From positions 62,001 through 126,000 of the forward strand of contig CALWQT010000004.1 of NCBI GenBank assembly GCA_944383765.1: DNA of 64,000 bases. Reading direction: 5' to 3'. Position numbers and translations under genes: made by a program. The stretch comes from an uncultured Lachnospiraceae bacterium. Lineage in GTDB: Bacteria > Bacillota > Clostridia > Lachnospirales > Lachnospiraceae. Of this stretch, positions 34,429 to 43,542 are shown piece after piece; position 1 is the first letter of the stretch, and every line of letters starts with the position of its first letter. Under the pieces are notes generated by a model. That model saw nothing but the letters and a program-made list of their open reading frames with translations, searched no databases and was not told the DNA's origin.

Positions 34429-35034
34429 ATGAAAAAAACGGCAGCTGCCCTGGCGGCGGCCCTGGTAATGGTGCTTTCCGGCTGCAGTGGAAGAATCGGA
34501 ACAGCGGGAGGCTATGCACCGGCAGAGTCAGGAATATATGTGGCGAAAGACGGAACCCTTTCCAGTGCTTTTGTGGAGACTTATGAGAAAGACTATTACG
34601 ATGAGGAGAGTCTGAGGACATTTCTGGAAGAGTCTCTTTCCGGCCAATATGGAGACCTGGGAGTTACTTTGAAAGAATGCAGTGTGGAAAATGGAACAAT
34701 GAAAGCCCTGTTTGACCATACATCGCCGGAAAATATGGTAGCTTTTCTGGAAGAACAGAAAGGGGATAACCTGGATATTTCCGGATTTCAGGTAGATTCC
34801 GTGGAAGAAGGAATGCTGGACGGAAGAGTGGCAGATGGAGTGTTTTTAGATGCGGCGAAAAAAACTCCGGCAGTATTTTCAGACGTTACAAAAGTGGATG
34901 GTATGCTGATCACGGTAGAGGGTACCGCTACCATACAGACAGAAGGAAAGATTCTGTATGTATCAGAAGGTGTGGAAGCAGCAGATAGGACAGCTGTCGT
35001 GAGTGGCGGGACGTCTTATCTGATAGTGAAATAA
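34429..35034 (+). CDS. Lipoprotein of unknown function
   Basis: The 201-residue protein has a lipoprotein signal (Met-Lys-Lys, hydrophobic stretch, lipobox Leu-Ser-Gly-Cys at 16-19), so it should be anchored to the outer face of the membrane. The mature part has no recognised domain: an acidic region with [18 protein letters not shown], followed by alternating strands. Ribosome site AGGAGG is at about 34419. It has its own promoter and is followed 25 bases later by glyS. Confidence 0.8.
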   Translation: MKKTAAALAAALVMVLSGCSGRIGTAGGYAPAESGIYVAKDGTLSSAFVETYEKDYYDEESLRTFLEESLSGQYGDLGVTLKECSVENGTMKALFDHTSPENMVAFLEEQKGDNLDISGFQVDSVEEGMLDGRVADGVFLDAAKKTPAVFSDVTKVDGMLITVEGTATIQTEGKILYVSEGVEAADRTAVVSGGTSYLIVK

Positions 35035-35059
35035 AAAGAAAGAGGCAAGAGGTAAGAGC

Positions 35060-36448
35060 ATGGAAAAGACAATGGAAAAAATTGTAGCCCTGGCAAAAGG
35101 AAGAGGTTTTGTATATCCTGGATCTGAAATTTATGGCGGACTGGCGAATACCTGGGATTACGGCAATCTGGGCGTAGAACTGAAAAATAATGTAAAAAAA
35201 GCATGGTGGCAGAAGTTTGTCATGGAAAGTCCTTATAACGTAGGCGTGGACTGCGCAATCCTGATGAATTCCCAGACCTGGGTGGCTTCCGGCCATCTGG
35301 GAGGATTTTCTGATCCGCTGATGGATTGTAAATCCTGTAAGGAGCGTTTCCGTGCAGATAAGCTGATCGAAGATTATATGGAAGAACATGGCATATCCAT
35401 CGAAGGGTCTGTAGATGCCTGGAGCCAGGAAGAAATGAAAAAATATATTGATGACAATAACATCTGCTGTCCAAGCTGCGGAAAACATGATTTTACTGAT
35501 ATCCGCCAGTTTAACCTGATGTTCAAGACGTTCCAGGGAGTAACAGAAGATGCCAAGAATACGGTATATCTGAGACCGGAAACCGCTCAGGGTATCTTTG
35601 TCAACTTTAAGAATGTACAGAGAACTTCCAGAAAGAAAGTTCCGTTTGGAATCGGCCAGATCGGCAAGTCTTTCCGTAATGAGATCACTCCCGGAAACTT
35701 TACATTCCGTACCCGTGAATTTGAACAGATGGAGCTGGAGTTCTTCTGCAAGCCGGGTACTGATCTGGAGTGGTTTGCTTATTGGAAAGAATTCTGCATC
35801 AACTGGTTAAAGTCTCTTGGGATCAAGGATGACGAGATGAGAGCAAGGGATCATTCCCAGGAAGAACTTTGTTTCTACAGCAAGGCTACTACCGATATTG
35901 AATTCCTGTTCCCCTTTGGCTGGGGTGAGTTATGGGGAATCGCAGACCGTACCGATTACGACCTGACCCAGCATCAGACAGTATCCGGACAGGATATGAC
36001 ATATTTTGATGATGAGACAAAGGAAAAATATATTCCTTATGTGATTGAGCCGTCTCTGGGAGCAGACAGAGTGACGCTGGCATTCCTTTGTGCTGCTTAT
36101 GATGAGGAAGAGATCGGAGAAGGTGATGTGCGTACCGTACTTCATTTCCATCCTGCGATTGCACCAGTTAAAGTAGGTATCCTTCCCCTTTCCAAGAAAC
36201 TGAATGAAGGGGCAGAAAAGGTTTATGCAGAATTGTCCAAATATTATAACTGTGAGTTTGATGACAGGGGAAATATTGGAAAGAGATACAGACGTCAGGA
36301 TGAGATCGGAACTCCGTTCTGCATTACTTATGACTTTGATTCTGAAAATGATCAGGCTGTTACCGTGCGTGACCGTGATACCATGGAACAGGTTCGTATC
36401 CCGATTGCAGAACTGAAATCATATTTTGAGGATAAATTTCGCTTTTAA
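35060..36448 (+). CDS. glyS: Glycine--tRNA ligase (single-chain class II type)
   Basis: The 462-residue homodimeric class II enzyme is of the eukaryote/Bacilli type, not the alpha2-beta2 GlyQ-GlyS type. Visible are the Phe-Val-Tyr-Pro-Gly-Ser opening, a zinc-ribbon-like pair (Cys-x2-Cys in CKSCK and CCPSCGKHD), motif 2 in [13 protein letters not shown], and the anticodon-binding domain with [15 protein letters not shown]. The in-frame ATG at 35072 is an alternative start. No T-box leader is seen upstream, so regulation differs from thrS. Confidence 0.95.
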   Translation: MEKTMEKIVALAKGRGFVYPGSEIYGGLANTWDYGNLGVELKNNVKKAWWQKFVMESPYNVGVDCAILMNSQTWVASGHLGGFSDPLMDCKSCKERFRADKLIEDYMEEHGISIEGSVDAWSQEEMKKYIDDNNICCPSCGKHDFTDIRQFNLMFKTFQGVTEDAKNTVYLRPETAQGIFVNFKNVQRTSRKKVPFGIGQIGKSFRNEITPGNFTFRTREFEQMELEFFCKPGTDLEWFAYWKEFCINWLKSLGIKDDEMRARDHSQEELCFYSKATTDIEFLFPFGWGELWGIADRTDYDLTQHQTVSGQDMTYFDDETKEKYIPYVIEPSLGADRVTLAFLCAAYDEEEIGEGDVRTVLHFHPAIAPVKVGILPLSKKLNEGAEKVYAELSKYYNCEFDDRGNIGKRYRRQDEIGTPFCITYDFDSENDQAVTVRDRDTMEQVRIPIAELKSYFEDKFRF

Positions 36449-36475
36449 AGGATAAGCTGAGAAGGAGGAACTGAA

Positions 36476-36898
36476 ATGTATCTTACGTTTGATGATTCTT
36501 TAGTTACAGGAAATGAAATGATTGACAGTCAGCACAAAGAGTGGATCGACCGGATCAATCAGCTGATGAAGACCTGCGAAACAGATAAGGAGAAGATGGC
36601 TGCTGTAAAAATGCTGGATTATATGGCTGATTATGCAGATTTCCATTTCGGAGAAGAAGAAAAACTGCAGGAATCCATCGGTTATCCGGGATTAGCTGAA
36701 CATAAAAAGAAACATGAGGAATTCCGCAAGGCAGTAGAAGAACTGAAGGAAATGCTGGAGGAACAGGAAGGACCGTCTGATGCGTTTGCGAAAGCGGTAG
36801 AAGAAAATGTGATGAAATGGCTTACGTTCCATATTCAGTCTTTTGACCGTTCCGTGGCAGAATACAAATATATGAGAAGCAACGCGGATATTCTGTAA
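36476..36898 (+). CDS. Bacteriohemerythrin
   Basis: The 140-residue four-helix di-iron protein has the ligands of the family in order: His20 (DSQHKEW), His56 with the HFxxEE motif (DFHFGEEEK), a His-x3-His pair in AEHKKKHEEF, then His in FHIQSFD and the terminal Asp. Such proteins bind oxygen reversibly; in anaerobes they are thought to scavenge or sense oxygen or deliver iron. It lies 27 bases after glyS and ends at a terminator. Confidence 0.93.
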   Translation: MYLTFDDSLVTGNEMIDSQHKEWIDRINQLMKTCETDKEKMAAVKMLDYMADYADFHFGEEEKLQESIGYPGLAEHKKKHEEFRKAVEELKEMLEEQEGPSDAFAKAVEENVMKWLTFHIQSFDRSVAEYKYMRSNADIL

Positions 36899-36926
36899 GC
36901 CGTGTAGATTTCTCAGAAAAGAATCG

Positions 36927-36956
36927 GGAACCGCTGCTGTCAGCGGTTCCATTTTT
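36927..36956 (+). terminator. Terminator after the hemerythrin gene
   Basis: A 10-bp stem (GGAACCGCTG with CAGCGGTTCC, loop CTGT) is followed by ATTTTT. Confidence 0.85.
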
Positions 36957-36981
36957 ATCTTGATCATATTTGGAGGAAATT

Positions 36982-38301
36982 ATGAGACAACATCCGGATC
37001 TGTTGCATGATGATGTGAACAGACTGTTTTACAAATATCTAATACCTTCCATCAGCGCTACGCTGGTGACATCCATCTATATCCTGGCAGACACGGTCAT
37101 GATAGGGCGTGGTGTGGGAAGCCTGGGCATAGCGGCATTAAATATTCTGCTTCCTCTGTTTTCCTTATTTTTTGCCACAGGAATGATGTTTGGAGTGGGA
37201 GGAAGCGTTCTGTTTTCTTTTGCGAAGGGAAGGAAAGATGACAGAGATGCCAGGGAGCATTTTACCGCTGCATTTGCGGGCGTGGTGCTGATGGCGGTTT
37301 TTTACGAGGTTTTCTGCAATCTTTTTTTTGACCAGCTGACCGCCCTGCTGGGGAGAAATGAAGCGATGGACGGGTTAGTCAGAGAATATGGAAGGATTCT
37401 GGTGGCAGGGGCGCCGGTCTTTCTGCTTTCATCGTTTCTTCAGGCTTTTGTGCGTAATGACAAAGCGCCTAAAACAGCAATGGCCGCTGTGATAGCCGGG
37501 GGAGTATCCAATGTATTTCTGGATTATCTGTTTATTTTCCCCATGGGAATGGGAATGGCGGGAGGAGCAGTGGCTACGGTAATCGGATCAGTCATTACGG
37601 TAGGGATTTTATGTACCCATTTTTTCTCTCCCCATAATTCTCTGAAACTTACCAGAAACTTTAAGATACGCTATATCTGGGAAGCAGTGATAAACGGGAT
37701 TTCCAGCTTTGTGGTGGATATGGCAAACGGAATCGTGATTTTCCTGTTCAACCGTCAGCTGCTGGCCTATGTGGGTGACCTGGGAGTCGTAGTTTATGGT
37801 ATTATCTCTAACAGTGCACTGATCGTAAATTCTGTATGTAACGGTATTTCCCAGGCGGCTCAGCCGATTATGGCTGTCAACTATGGTGCAGGACAGAATG
37901 GAAGAGTGGAGCAGACAAAGAAACTGGGCAGTATCTGTGCACTGGCAGTGGGCAGTATCTTTACTGTGGTAGGAATCTTATGTACAGGACTGATTATCCG
38001 GATTTTTGTGGTTCCCACAGAAGAGATCGTGGAAATGGCAGTACCAGCTGTAAGGATTTATTTCCTGGCCTTTTTGTTGATGGGAATGAATCTGCTGAAT
38101 ACCACATATTTTCAGTCTGTCCATCGGCCTGGAAATGCCCTGACTCTGTCACTTTTGAGAGGAGTTGTATTCAACGCTGCATTGGTCTTCTTGCTGCCAT
38201 TGTTCATGGGCGTTACAGGTATCTGGACCACCATGCCTGTGACGGAAGTGCTTACTTTTTTGGTGGGCAATGCTTTACTGAAAAAGAATAGGATTTTATA
38301 G
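36982..38301 (+). CDS. MATE-family multidrug efflux transporter
   Basis: The 439-residue protein has twelve hydrophobic segments in two homologous halves. The first shows the family's IPSISATLVTSIYILADTVMIGRG pattern near the N-terminus, the second FVVDMANGIVIFLFNRQLL near residue 245. It starts at ATG 36982 after GGAGG; TTG 36970 is possible but worse placed. Members extrude drugs or other cations in exchange for Na+ or H+. The subgroup resembles those often found in Clostridia. It stands alone between two terminator/promoter regions. Confidence 0.93.
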   Translation: MRQHPDLLHDDVNRLFYKYLIPSISATLVTSIYILADTVMIGRGVGSLGIAALNILLPLFSLFFATGMMFGVGGSVLFSFAKGRKDDRDAREHFTAAFAGVVLMAVFYEVFCNLFFDQLTALLGRNEAMDGLVREYGRILVAGAPVFLLSSFLQAFVRNDKAPKTAMAAVIAGGVSNVFLDYLFIFPMGMGMAGGAVATVIGSVITVGILCTHFFSPHNSLKLTRNFKIRYIWEAVINGISSFVVDMANGIVIFLFNRQLLAYVGDLGVVVYGIISNSALIVNSVCNGISQAAQPIMAVNYGAGQNGRVEQTKKLGSICALAVGSIFTVVGILCTGLIIRIFVVPTEEIVEMAVPAVRIYFLAFLLMGMNLLNTTYFQSVHRPGNALTLSLLRGVVFNAALVFLLPLFMGVTGIWTTMPVTEVLTFLVGNALLKKNRIL

Positions 38302-38321
38302 AAAAAATGTAAAAAAAACCC

Positions 38322-38349
38322 TTTACTAGAAAAAAGTTTATGCTATAAT
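38322..38349 (+). promoter_or_regulatory. Promoter of ppdK
   Basis: TATAAT at 38344-38349 is preceded by TTTACT at 38322-38327 with a 16-base spacer. The -35 is imperfect, but the -10 is consensus. Confidence 0.6.
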
Positions 38350-38354
38350 ATGAC

Positions 38355-38470
38355 TAGATTGTCCGTTCGGACTTTAGTTGTTGTGCCATTTGTACAAAAT
38401 GGAAAGACCGGAGGAAGGACAAGCAGGGATTGGATTTTCCAGTCTTAAAAACCACTAGGAGGAAGAAGAT
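38355..38470 (+). other. Untranslated leader of ppdK with small hairpins
   Basis: About 115 untranslated bases contain two short hairpins: GTCCG/CGGAC near 38370-38381 and CCATTTTGT-like CCATTTGTACAAAATGG near 38396-38412. AGGAGG ends about nine bases before the ATG. I see no known riboswitch consensus. Confidence 0.4.
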
Positions 38471-38472
38471 TT

Positions 38473-41100
38473 ATGGCAAGAAAATGGGTGTATTTGTTCA
38501 GCGAAGGCGATGCTACCATGAGAAACCTGTTAGGCGGTAAAGGAGCAAACCTGGCTGAAATGACCAAATTAGGCCTTCCGGTACCGCAGGGCTTCACAAT
38601 TACTACAGAAGCTTGTACACAGTACTATGAGGATGGCAGAAAGATCAATGATGAGATCATGGGTCAGATCATGGAGTATATTACCAAGATGGAAGAGATT
38701 ACCGGAAAGAAATTCGGTGACAAGGAAAATCCTCTTCTGGTTTCTGTTCGTTCCGGTGCTAGGGCTTCCATGCCGGGTATGATGGATACAATCCTGAACC
38801 TTGGTTTAAATGAGGAAGTTGTTGAAGTACTGGCTGCCAAGTCCGGAAATCCCCGTTGGGCATGGGACTGCTACAGAAGATTCATTCAGATGTACTCTGA
38901 TGTAGTTATGGAAGTTGGTAAAAAATATTTTGAGGAACTGATCGACAAGATGAAAGCCGATAAAGGCGTTACACAGGACGTTGAACTGACAGCTGAGGAT
39001 CTGAAAGACCTGGCAGACCAGTTCAAAGCTGAGTACAAAGAGAAGATCGGCGAAGACTTCCCGACAGATCCGAAGGAACAGCTGATGGGTGCAATCAAGG
39101 CTGTATTCCGTTCCTGGGATAACCCAAGAGCAAATGTATACCGTCGTGATAATGATATCCCATATTCCTGGGGTACTGCTGTAAACGTACAGATGATGGC
39201 ATTCGGTAACATGGGTGAGACCTCCGGTACCGGTGTTGCATTTACCCGTGACCCAGCAACTGGTGAGAAACACCTGATGGGTGAGTTCCTGATGAATGCA
39301 CAGGGCGAGGACGTTGTAGCAGGTGTTCGTACTCCTCAGAAGATCGATCAGCTGAAAGAAGTTATGCCGGAAGTATATGAGCAGTTCGTAGGAATCTGCC
39401 ATACACTGGAAAATCATTACAGAGATATGCAGGATATGGAGTTTACCATTGAGGACAGAAAGCTTTATATGCTGCAGACCCGTAACGGAAAGAGAACCGC
39501 TAAGGCAGCTCTTAAGATTGCCTGCGATTTAGTAGATGAAGGAATGATCACAGAGGAAAAAGCAGTTACCATGATCGATCCAAGAAACCTGGATACACTG
39601 CTTCATCCGCAGTTTGATGCAGACGCTCTGAAGAAAGCGGCTCCTGTTGCACAGGCTCTGGCTGCATCTCCTGGAGCAGCTTGCGGTAAGATCGTATTTA
39701 CTGCAGAAGATGCCAAAGAGTGGAACGCAAGAGGCGAGAAGGTTGTTCTGGTTCGTCTGGAGACTTCACCGGAAGATATTGAAGGTATGAAGGCTGCTCA
39801 GGGTATCCTGACTGTTCGTGGCGGTATGACATCTCATGCAGCAGTAGTTGCCCGTGGTATGGGAACCTGCTGTGTATCCGGATGTTCCGAGATCGTTATG
39901 GACGAGGCAAATAAGAAATTTACTCTTGCTGGAAAAGAGTATCACGAAGGAGATTGGTTATCCATCGATGGCTCTACCGGTAAGATTTATGATGGAATCA
40001 TCCCGACTGTAGATGCTACCATTGCCGGTGAGTTTGGAAGAATCATGGCTTGGGCTGATAAGTACAGAGTACTGAAAGTACGTACGAACGCTGATACTCC
40101 TGCAGATGCAAAGAAAGCAAGAGAACTGGGAGCTGAGGGTATTGGTCTTTGCCGTACTGAGCATATGTTCTTCGAAGGCGACAGAATCGATGCATTCCGT
40201 GAGATGATCTGTGCTGACACCGTAGAAGAGAGAGAAGCAGCTCTGGAGAAGATCCTTCCGGTACAGCAGGGAGATTTCGAGAAGCTGTATGAGGCTCTGG
40301 AAGGCAATCCTGTTACCATCCGTTTCCTGGATCCGCCATTACATGAGTTTGTTCCGACCGATGAGGAAGATATCAAGAAGCTGGCAGATGCTCAGGGCAA
40401 GACTGTTGAGCAGATCAAAGCAATCATCGATTCTCTCCATGAGTTCAACCCGATGATGGGTCATCGTGGATGCCGTCTGGCTGTAACTTATCCGGAAATC
40501 GCAAAGATGCAGACCAAGGCAGTTATCCGTGCAGCTATCAATGTAAAGAAAGCTCATCCGGATTGGAAAGTTGAGCCAGAAATCATGATTCCGCTGGTTG
40601 GCGATATAAAAGAATTGAAATATGTAAAGAAAGTTGTTGTAGAGACTGCAGATGCAGAAATCGCAGCAGCTGGTGTAGAGCTGAAGTATGAAGTTGGTAC
40701 GATGATCGAGATCCCGAGAGCTTGTGTAACAGCTGACGAGATTGCAAAGGAAGCTGAGTTCTTCTGCTTCGGTACCAATGACCTGACTCAGATGACCTAT
40801 GGATTCTCCCGTGATGATGCAGGCAAGTTCCTGAATGCATACTATGATGCAAAAATCTTCGAGAATGATCCATTTGCAAAACTGGATCAGGACGGCGTAG
40901 GCAAGCTGATGGAGATGGCTCTGAAGTTAGGAAAGGGCGTTCGTCCGGAACTTCATGTAGGTATCTGTGGTGAGCACGGTGGAGATCCGTCTTCTGTAGA
41001 GTTCTGCCATAAGATTGGTCTGGATTATGTGTCCTGTTCACCATTCCGTGTGCCGATCGCAAGACTGGCAGCAGCTCAGGCAGCGCTGAACAACAAATAA
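38473..41100 (+). CDS. ppdK: Pyruvate, phosphate dikinase
   Basis: The 875-residue enzyme interconverts pyruvate, ATP and Pi with PEP, AMP and PPi, in anaerobes mostly as the glycolytic PPi-using step. Nucleotide-binding domain (FSEGDATMRNLLGGKGANLAEM), swivelling domain with the phosphohistidine His455 in GGMTSHAAVVARGMG, and the PEP/pyruvate TIM barrel with the late Cys in VGICGEHGGDP. His455 is the same number as in the Clostridium symbiosum enzyme. Codon choice is conspicuously biased to GTT, GGT and CGT compared with flanking genes, which fits very high expression. Its own promoter and a terminator-like hairpin frame it. Confidence 0.98.
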   Translation: MARKWVYLFSEGDATMRNLLGGKGANLAEMTKLGLPVPQGFTITTEACTQYYEDGRKINDEIMGQIMEYITKMEEITGKKFGDKENPLLVSVRSGARASMPGMMDTILNLGLNEEVVEVLAAKSGNPRWAWDCYRRFIQMYSDVVMEVGKKYFEELIDKMKADKGVTQDVELTAEDLKDLADQFKAEYKEKIGEDFPTDPKEQLMGAIKAVFRSWDNPRANVYRRDNDIPYSWGTAVNVQMMAFGNMGETSGTGVAFTRDPATGEKHLMGEFLMNAQGEDVVAGVRTPQKIDQLKEVMPEVYEQFVGICHTLENHYRDMQDMEFTIEDRKLYMLQTRNGKRTAKAALKIACDLVDEGMITEEKAVTMIDPRNLDTLLHPQFDADALKKAAPVAQALAASPGAACGKIVFTAEDAKEWNARGEKVVLVRLETSPEDIEGMKAAQGILTVRGGMTSHAAVVARGMGTCCVSGCSEIVMDEANKKFTLAGKEYHEGDWLSIDGSTGKIYDGIIPTVDATIAGEFGRIMAWADKYRVLKVRTNADTPADAKKARELGAEGIGLCRTEHMFFEGDRIDAFREMICADTVEEREAALEKILPVQQGDFEKLYEALEGNPVTIRFLDPPLHEFVPTDEEDIKKLADAQGKTVEQIKAIIDSLHEFNPMMGHRGCRLAVTYPEIAKMQTKAVIRAAINVKKAHPDWKVEPEIMIPLVGDIKELKYVKKVVVETADAEIAAAGVELKYEVGTMIEIPRACVTADEIAKEAEFFCFGTNDLTQMTYGFSRDDAGKFLNAYYDAKIFENDPFAKLDQDGVGKLMEMALKLGKGVRPELHVGICGEHGGDPSSVEFCHKIGLDYVSCSPFRVPIARLAAAQAALNNK

Positions 41101-41135
41101 TCACCGTTCTTAAAAAGAATAGAAACACTTATTTT

Positions 41136-41167
41136 AGAGGTACAGGAGCGATTCCTGTACCTCTTTG
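41136..41167 (+). terminator. Hairpin terminator after ppdK
   Basis: AGAGGTACAGGA pairs with TCCTGTACCTCT over a short loop, followed by TT. The T-run is weak, so some read-through to the oxidoreductase gene is possible. Confidence 0.6.
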
Positions 41168-41210
41168 GCTATTTGCAGAATAGAGGTTTCTGGAATAGGA
41201 GGGAACATAG

Positions 41211-42182
41211 ATGATCCGTTTGGGAATGATTGGAACCAGCCAGATTGCGCATACGTTTGCACAGGCGGCTGTGAGAAGCGGGAGATATAGCCTGGAAGCC
41301 GTCTATTCCAGGGATAACGTGAGAGGTCAGGAGTTTGGAAAACATTATGGTGCATCCCGGGTTACCACATCTTTGGAAACATTGGCAGATATGGAAGATG
41401 TAGATGCTGTTTATATTGCAAGTCCGAACAGCTGCCATTATGAACAGGCTATGATGATGCTCAAAGGCAGAAAGCATGTACTTTGTGAAAAACCGGCAGT
41501 TCCTACCGTAGAAGAGTTTGAAAACCTGTTGCGGGAGGCCAAAAAACAACAGGTAATTTTATTGGAAGCCATGCGTACTGCTTTTGACCCAGGAATCGCG
41601 AAGGTGGAAGAATGGATGAGACAGATTGGACCGATCCGCAGAGCTACCCTGGAATATGGGAAATATTCTTCCCGATATGATGCCTTTAAGCGTGGAGAGA
41701 TTTTAAATGCCTTTAATCCGGCTCTTGCCAATGCAGCCGTGATGGATATGGGAGTCTATGCAGTCTATGCGCTAGTGCGTCTGTTTGGGAAACCGGAAGA
41801 AATCAGAGGCCTTAACGTAAAACTGGAAAATGGAATGGACGGAATCGGCACGATTCTTGCCCGTTATCCGGATATGATCAGTGAAGTTCTTTATTCTAAA
41901 ATCACGGATACAATCGGAGAAAGTCAGATTCAGGGGGAAGATGGAAATATTCTGGTAGACAGGATTGCAGAACCAGGAAAGATTGTTTTGAAAATGAGAG
42001 GAGAAAAAGAAGAAATTTTTTGCCTGGACCAAGACGAAAATCCACTCTTTGAAGAGGCTAAGGCATTTGCCGATCTGGTGGAGAAGAAAGATTTTCAGAA
42101 GGCAGAATGGTATCAGCAGCATACGAAAATTCAGTTAGGAATTTTAGAAGAATTTCGCCGACAGACGGGGATTGGGTTTTAA
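41211..42182 (+). CDS. Gfo/Idh/MocA-family NAD(P)-dependent oxidoreductase
   Basis: The 323-residue protein has an N-terminal Rossmann fold (MIGTSQIAHTFAQAA, then AVYSRD), the family's EKP motif (CEKPAVPTVEE) with the catalytic lysine, and a C-terminal alpha/beta dimer domain. Substrates in the family are sugars, inositols and related compounds. It is adjacent to, and convergent with, the lacI gene of the carbohydrate operon, but is separated by a bidirectional terminator. A role in the same pathway is possible, not shown. Confidence 0.9.
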   Translation: MIRLGMIGTSQIAHTFAQAAVRSGRYSLEAVYSRDNVRGQEFGKHYGASRVTTSLETLADMEDVDAVYIASPNSCHYEQAMMMLKGRKHVLCEKPAVPTVEEFENLLREAKKQQVILLEAMRTAFDPGIAKVEEWMRQIGPIRRATLEYGKYSSRYDAFKRGEILNAFNPALANAAVMDMGVYAVYALVRLFGKPEEIRGLNVKLENGMDGIGTILARYPDMISEVLYSKITDTIGESQIQGEDGNILVDRIAEPGKIVLKMRGEKEEIFCLDQDENPLFEEAKAFADLVEKKDFQKAEWYQQHTKIQLGILEEFRRQTGIGF

Positions 42183-42208
42183 GGCTGAGAGTAATAGGGT
42201 AATCAGAT

Positions 42209-42255
42209 AAAAAGGAAGTATGTCCGCACGGAAGAGCAGACATACTTCCTTTTTC
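42209..42255. terminator. Bidirectional terminator between the oxidoreductase and lacI genes
   Basis: AAAAAGGAAGTATGTC pairs with GACATACTTCCTTTTT, giving T-runs on both strands. It lies between convergent genes. Confidence 0.85.
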
Positions 42256-42259
42256 CGTA

Positions 42260-43279
42260 TCAGGATTGACGGGGCGGAGCACAGCTTTCTCTCTGTGCCA
42301 GGTAAAAGGGAAGGAATACTTTCATAGGAAGTGTATGTCCTCCAGTAATCCGGTCAATCAGGATTTTGGCTGTCATCTGTCCCATATCTTCAATGGGCAC
42401 ATGAATGGTGGTCAGCATGGGAGAAAGATACTGGGCAGTATCGATGTCATCAATGCTGATTACAGAAATATCCCGTGGTATTTTCAGACCTTTATCGCGG
42501 ATTGCCCTCATGGCACCAATAGCTGTAATATCATTGCTGCAGAAAAAAGCAGTGATCATAGGCTGTTGTTCCAACAGTTTGAGGGCTCCTTTCAGCCCGT
42601 CACTGGAAGTCTGGGGAACGGAAGCCACATAAGCAGAGGTAACCGGAAGCCGGTTAGAAGCCAGAGTATCTTTGTATCCCTGGTAGCGGGTTTCATTTTC
42701 TGTTTCCCCAATATAGCCAATATGTACATGACCCAGCTGGATCAGGTGCTCTACTGCAGTTACGCTGGCTTTATAGCCATCGCAGAGAATCTGATCATAT
42801 TTAGCATTGATCTCATTCAAGCCGGTATAAGCAACATAACGGCAACGCTGCTTCAGGAATTTCAGGCCATCTTTATCAATACGTCCTAATACGGCTACAC
42901 CATTGATGGAAGGGTCCATAAGGATGCGGCCGCTATTCAGATCGGATAGATCGAAAGAGGTAAAAGAAGATTTCACAAAATAGTTCTGCTGATAAGCTGC
43001 GGATTCCACACTTCGGGCAAGAGAAGAGAAAAAGGGATCGTTGGGGGCATCGGGGGTTCGTGCGAACAGACATGCCAGAGAGTGAGTGTTAATGGGCGAA
43101 GAGTAGCCTTTCTGAAGGCTTTTAGCAGACAGATTAGGAGTATATCCGGTTTCCCGGACAATTTGCCAGATGCGTTCCTGCACTTCTTTGCTGGCTGTCT
43201 TGGTATTCTGGTTATTAATGACTCGTGATACGGTTGATATGGAAACACCAGCTCTTTGAGCAATTTCTTTTAATGTCAT
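42260..43279 (-). CDS. LacI-family transcriptional regulator of the carbohydrate operon
   Basis: The 339-residue repressor has an N-terminal LacI helix-turn-helix (TLKEIAQRAGVSISTVSRVINN, then a hinge near residues 45-60) and a periplasmic-binding-protein-like effector domain (HIGYIGETENETR, AFFCSNDITAIGAMRAI, VISIDDID). It is transcribed away from the 13-gene operon. A GCAAACGTTTGC palindrome lies in the shared intergenic region and is its probable operator, with autorepression. The effector is likely the imported sugar or a metabolite, but cannot be named. Confidence 0.95.
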   Translation of the reverse strand: MTLKEIAQRAGVSISTVSRVINNQNTKTASKEVQERIWQIVRETGYTPNLSAKSLQKGYSSPINTHSLACLFARTPDAPNDPFFSSLARSVESAAYQQNYFVKSSFTSFDLSDLNSGRILMDPSINGVAVLGRIDKDGLKFLKQRCRYVAYTGLNEINAKYDQILCDGYKASVTAVEHLIQLGHVHIGYIGETENETRYQGYKDTLASNRLPVTSAYVASVPQTSSDGLKGALKLLEQQPMITAFFCSNDITAIGAMRAIRDKGLKIPRDISVISIDDIDTAQYLSPMLTTIHVPIEDMGQMTAKILIDRITGGHTLPMKVFLPFYLAQRESCAPPRQS

Positions 43280-43338
43280 AGAACACCTCCTTACATGTTC
43301 TTGGATTTTATTACAAAAAACAGTCTTTTATAAAATCA

Positions 43339-43367
43339 AATATATCACAATACACACAAATAAGCAA
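43339..43367 (-). promoter_or_regulatory. Promoter of the lacI gene
   Basis: Read on the minus strand: TTGCTT (43362-43367), a 17-base spacer, and TATATT (43339-43344). The -35 overlaps the left half of the operator palindrome, consistent with autorepression. Confidence 0.55.
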
Positions 43368-43375
43368 ACGTTTGC
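43364..43375. promoter_or_regulatory. LacI-type operator
   Basis: A perfect 12-base palindrome GCAAACGTTTGC with a central CG, the general form of LacI/PurR-family operators. It covers the lacI -35 and ends 11 bases before the -35 of the opposing operon promoter, so a single site could control both. Confidence 0.85.
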
Positions 43376-43386
43376 GTAAAAAATGT

Positions 43387-43415
43387 TTGATTTTTGATTG
43401 TGTATTTCATATAAT
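43387..43415 (+). promoter_or_regulatory. Promoter of the 13-gene carbohydrate operon
   Basis: TTGATT at 43387-43392, a 17-base spacer, and TATAAT at 43410-43415. The untranslated leader is about 120 bases, with AAGGAGG at 43526-43532. Confidence 0.75.
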
Positions 43416-43542
43416 AACCTCATAATAAATACAGCTTAGATAACTGAAATGTACAAACTGAATTGCAGAAAAACGATTGGTTTCTCTCGGGTCAATTAGA
43501 AGGAAAGGCAGAGAGGAAAATAATGAAGGAGGATTGTGTATT

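Noticed and set aside
38806..39417. Open frame of 203 codons opposite ppdK
   Set aside because: It is an effect of the strong codon bias of ppdK; no start signals.
43364..43375. Catabolite-responsive element for CcpA
   Set aside because: The outer bases differ from the cre pattern (TG...CA ends). It fits a LacI/PurR-type operator of the adjacent regulator better, though a dual role is not excluded.
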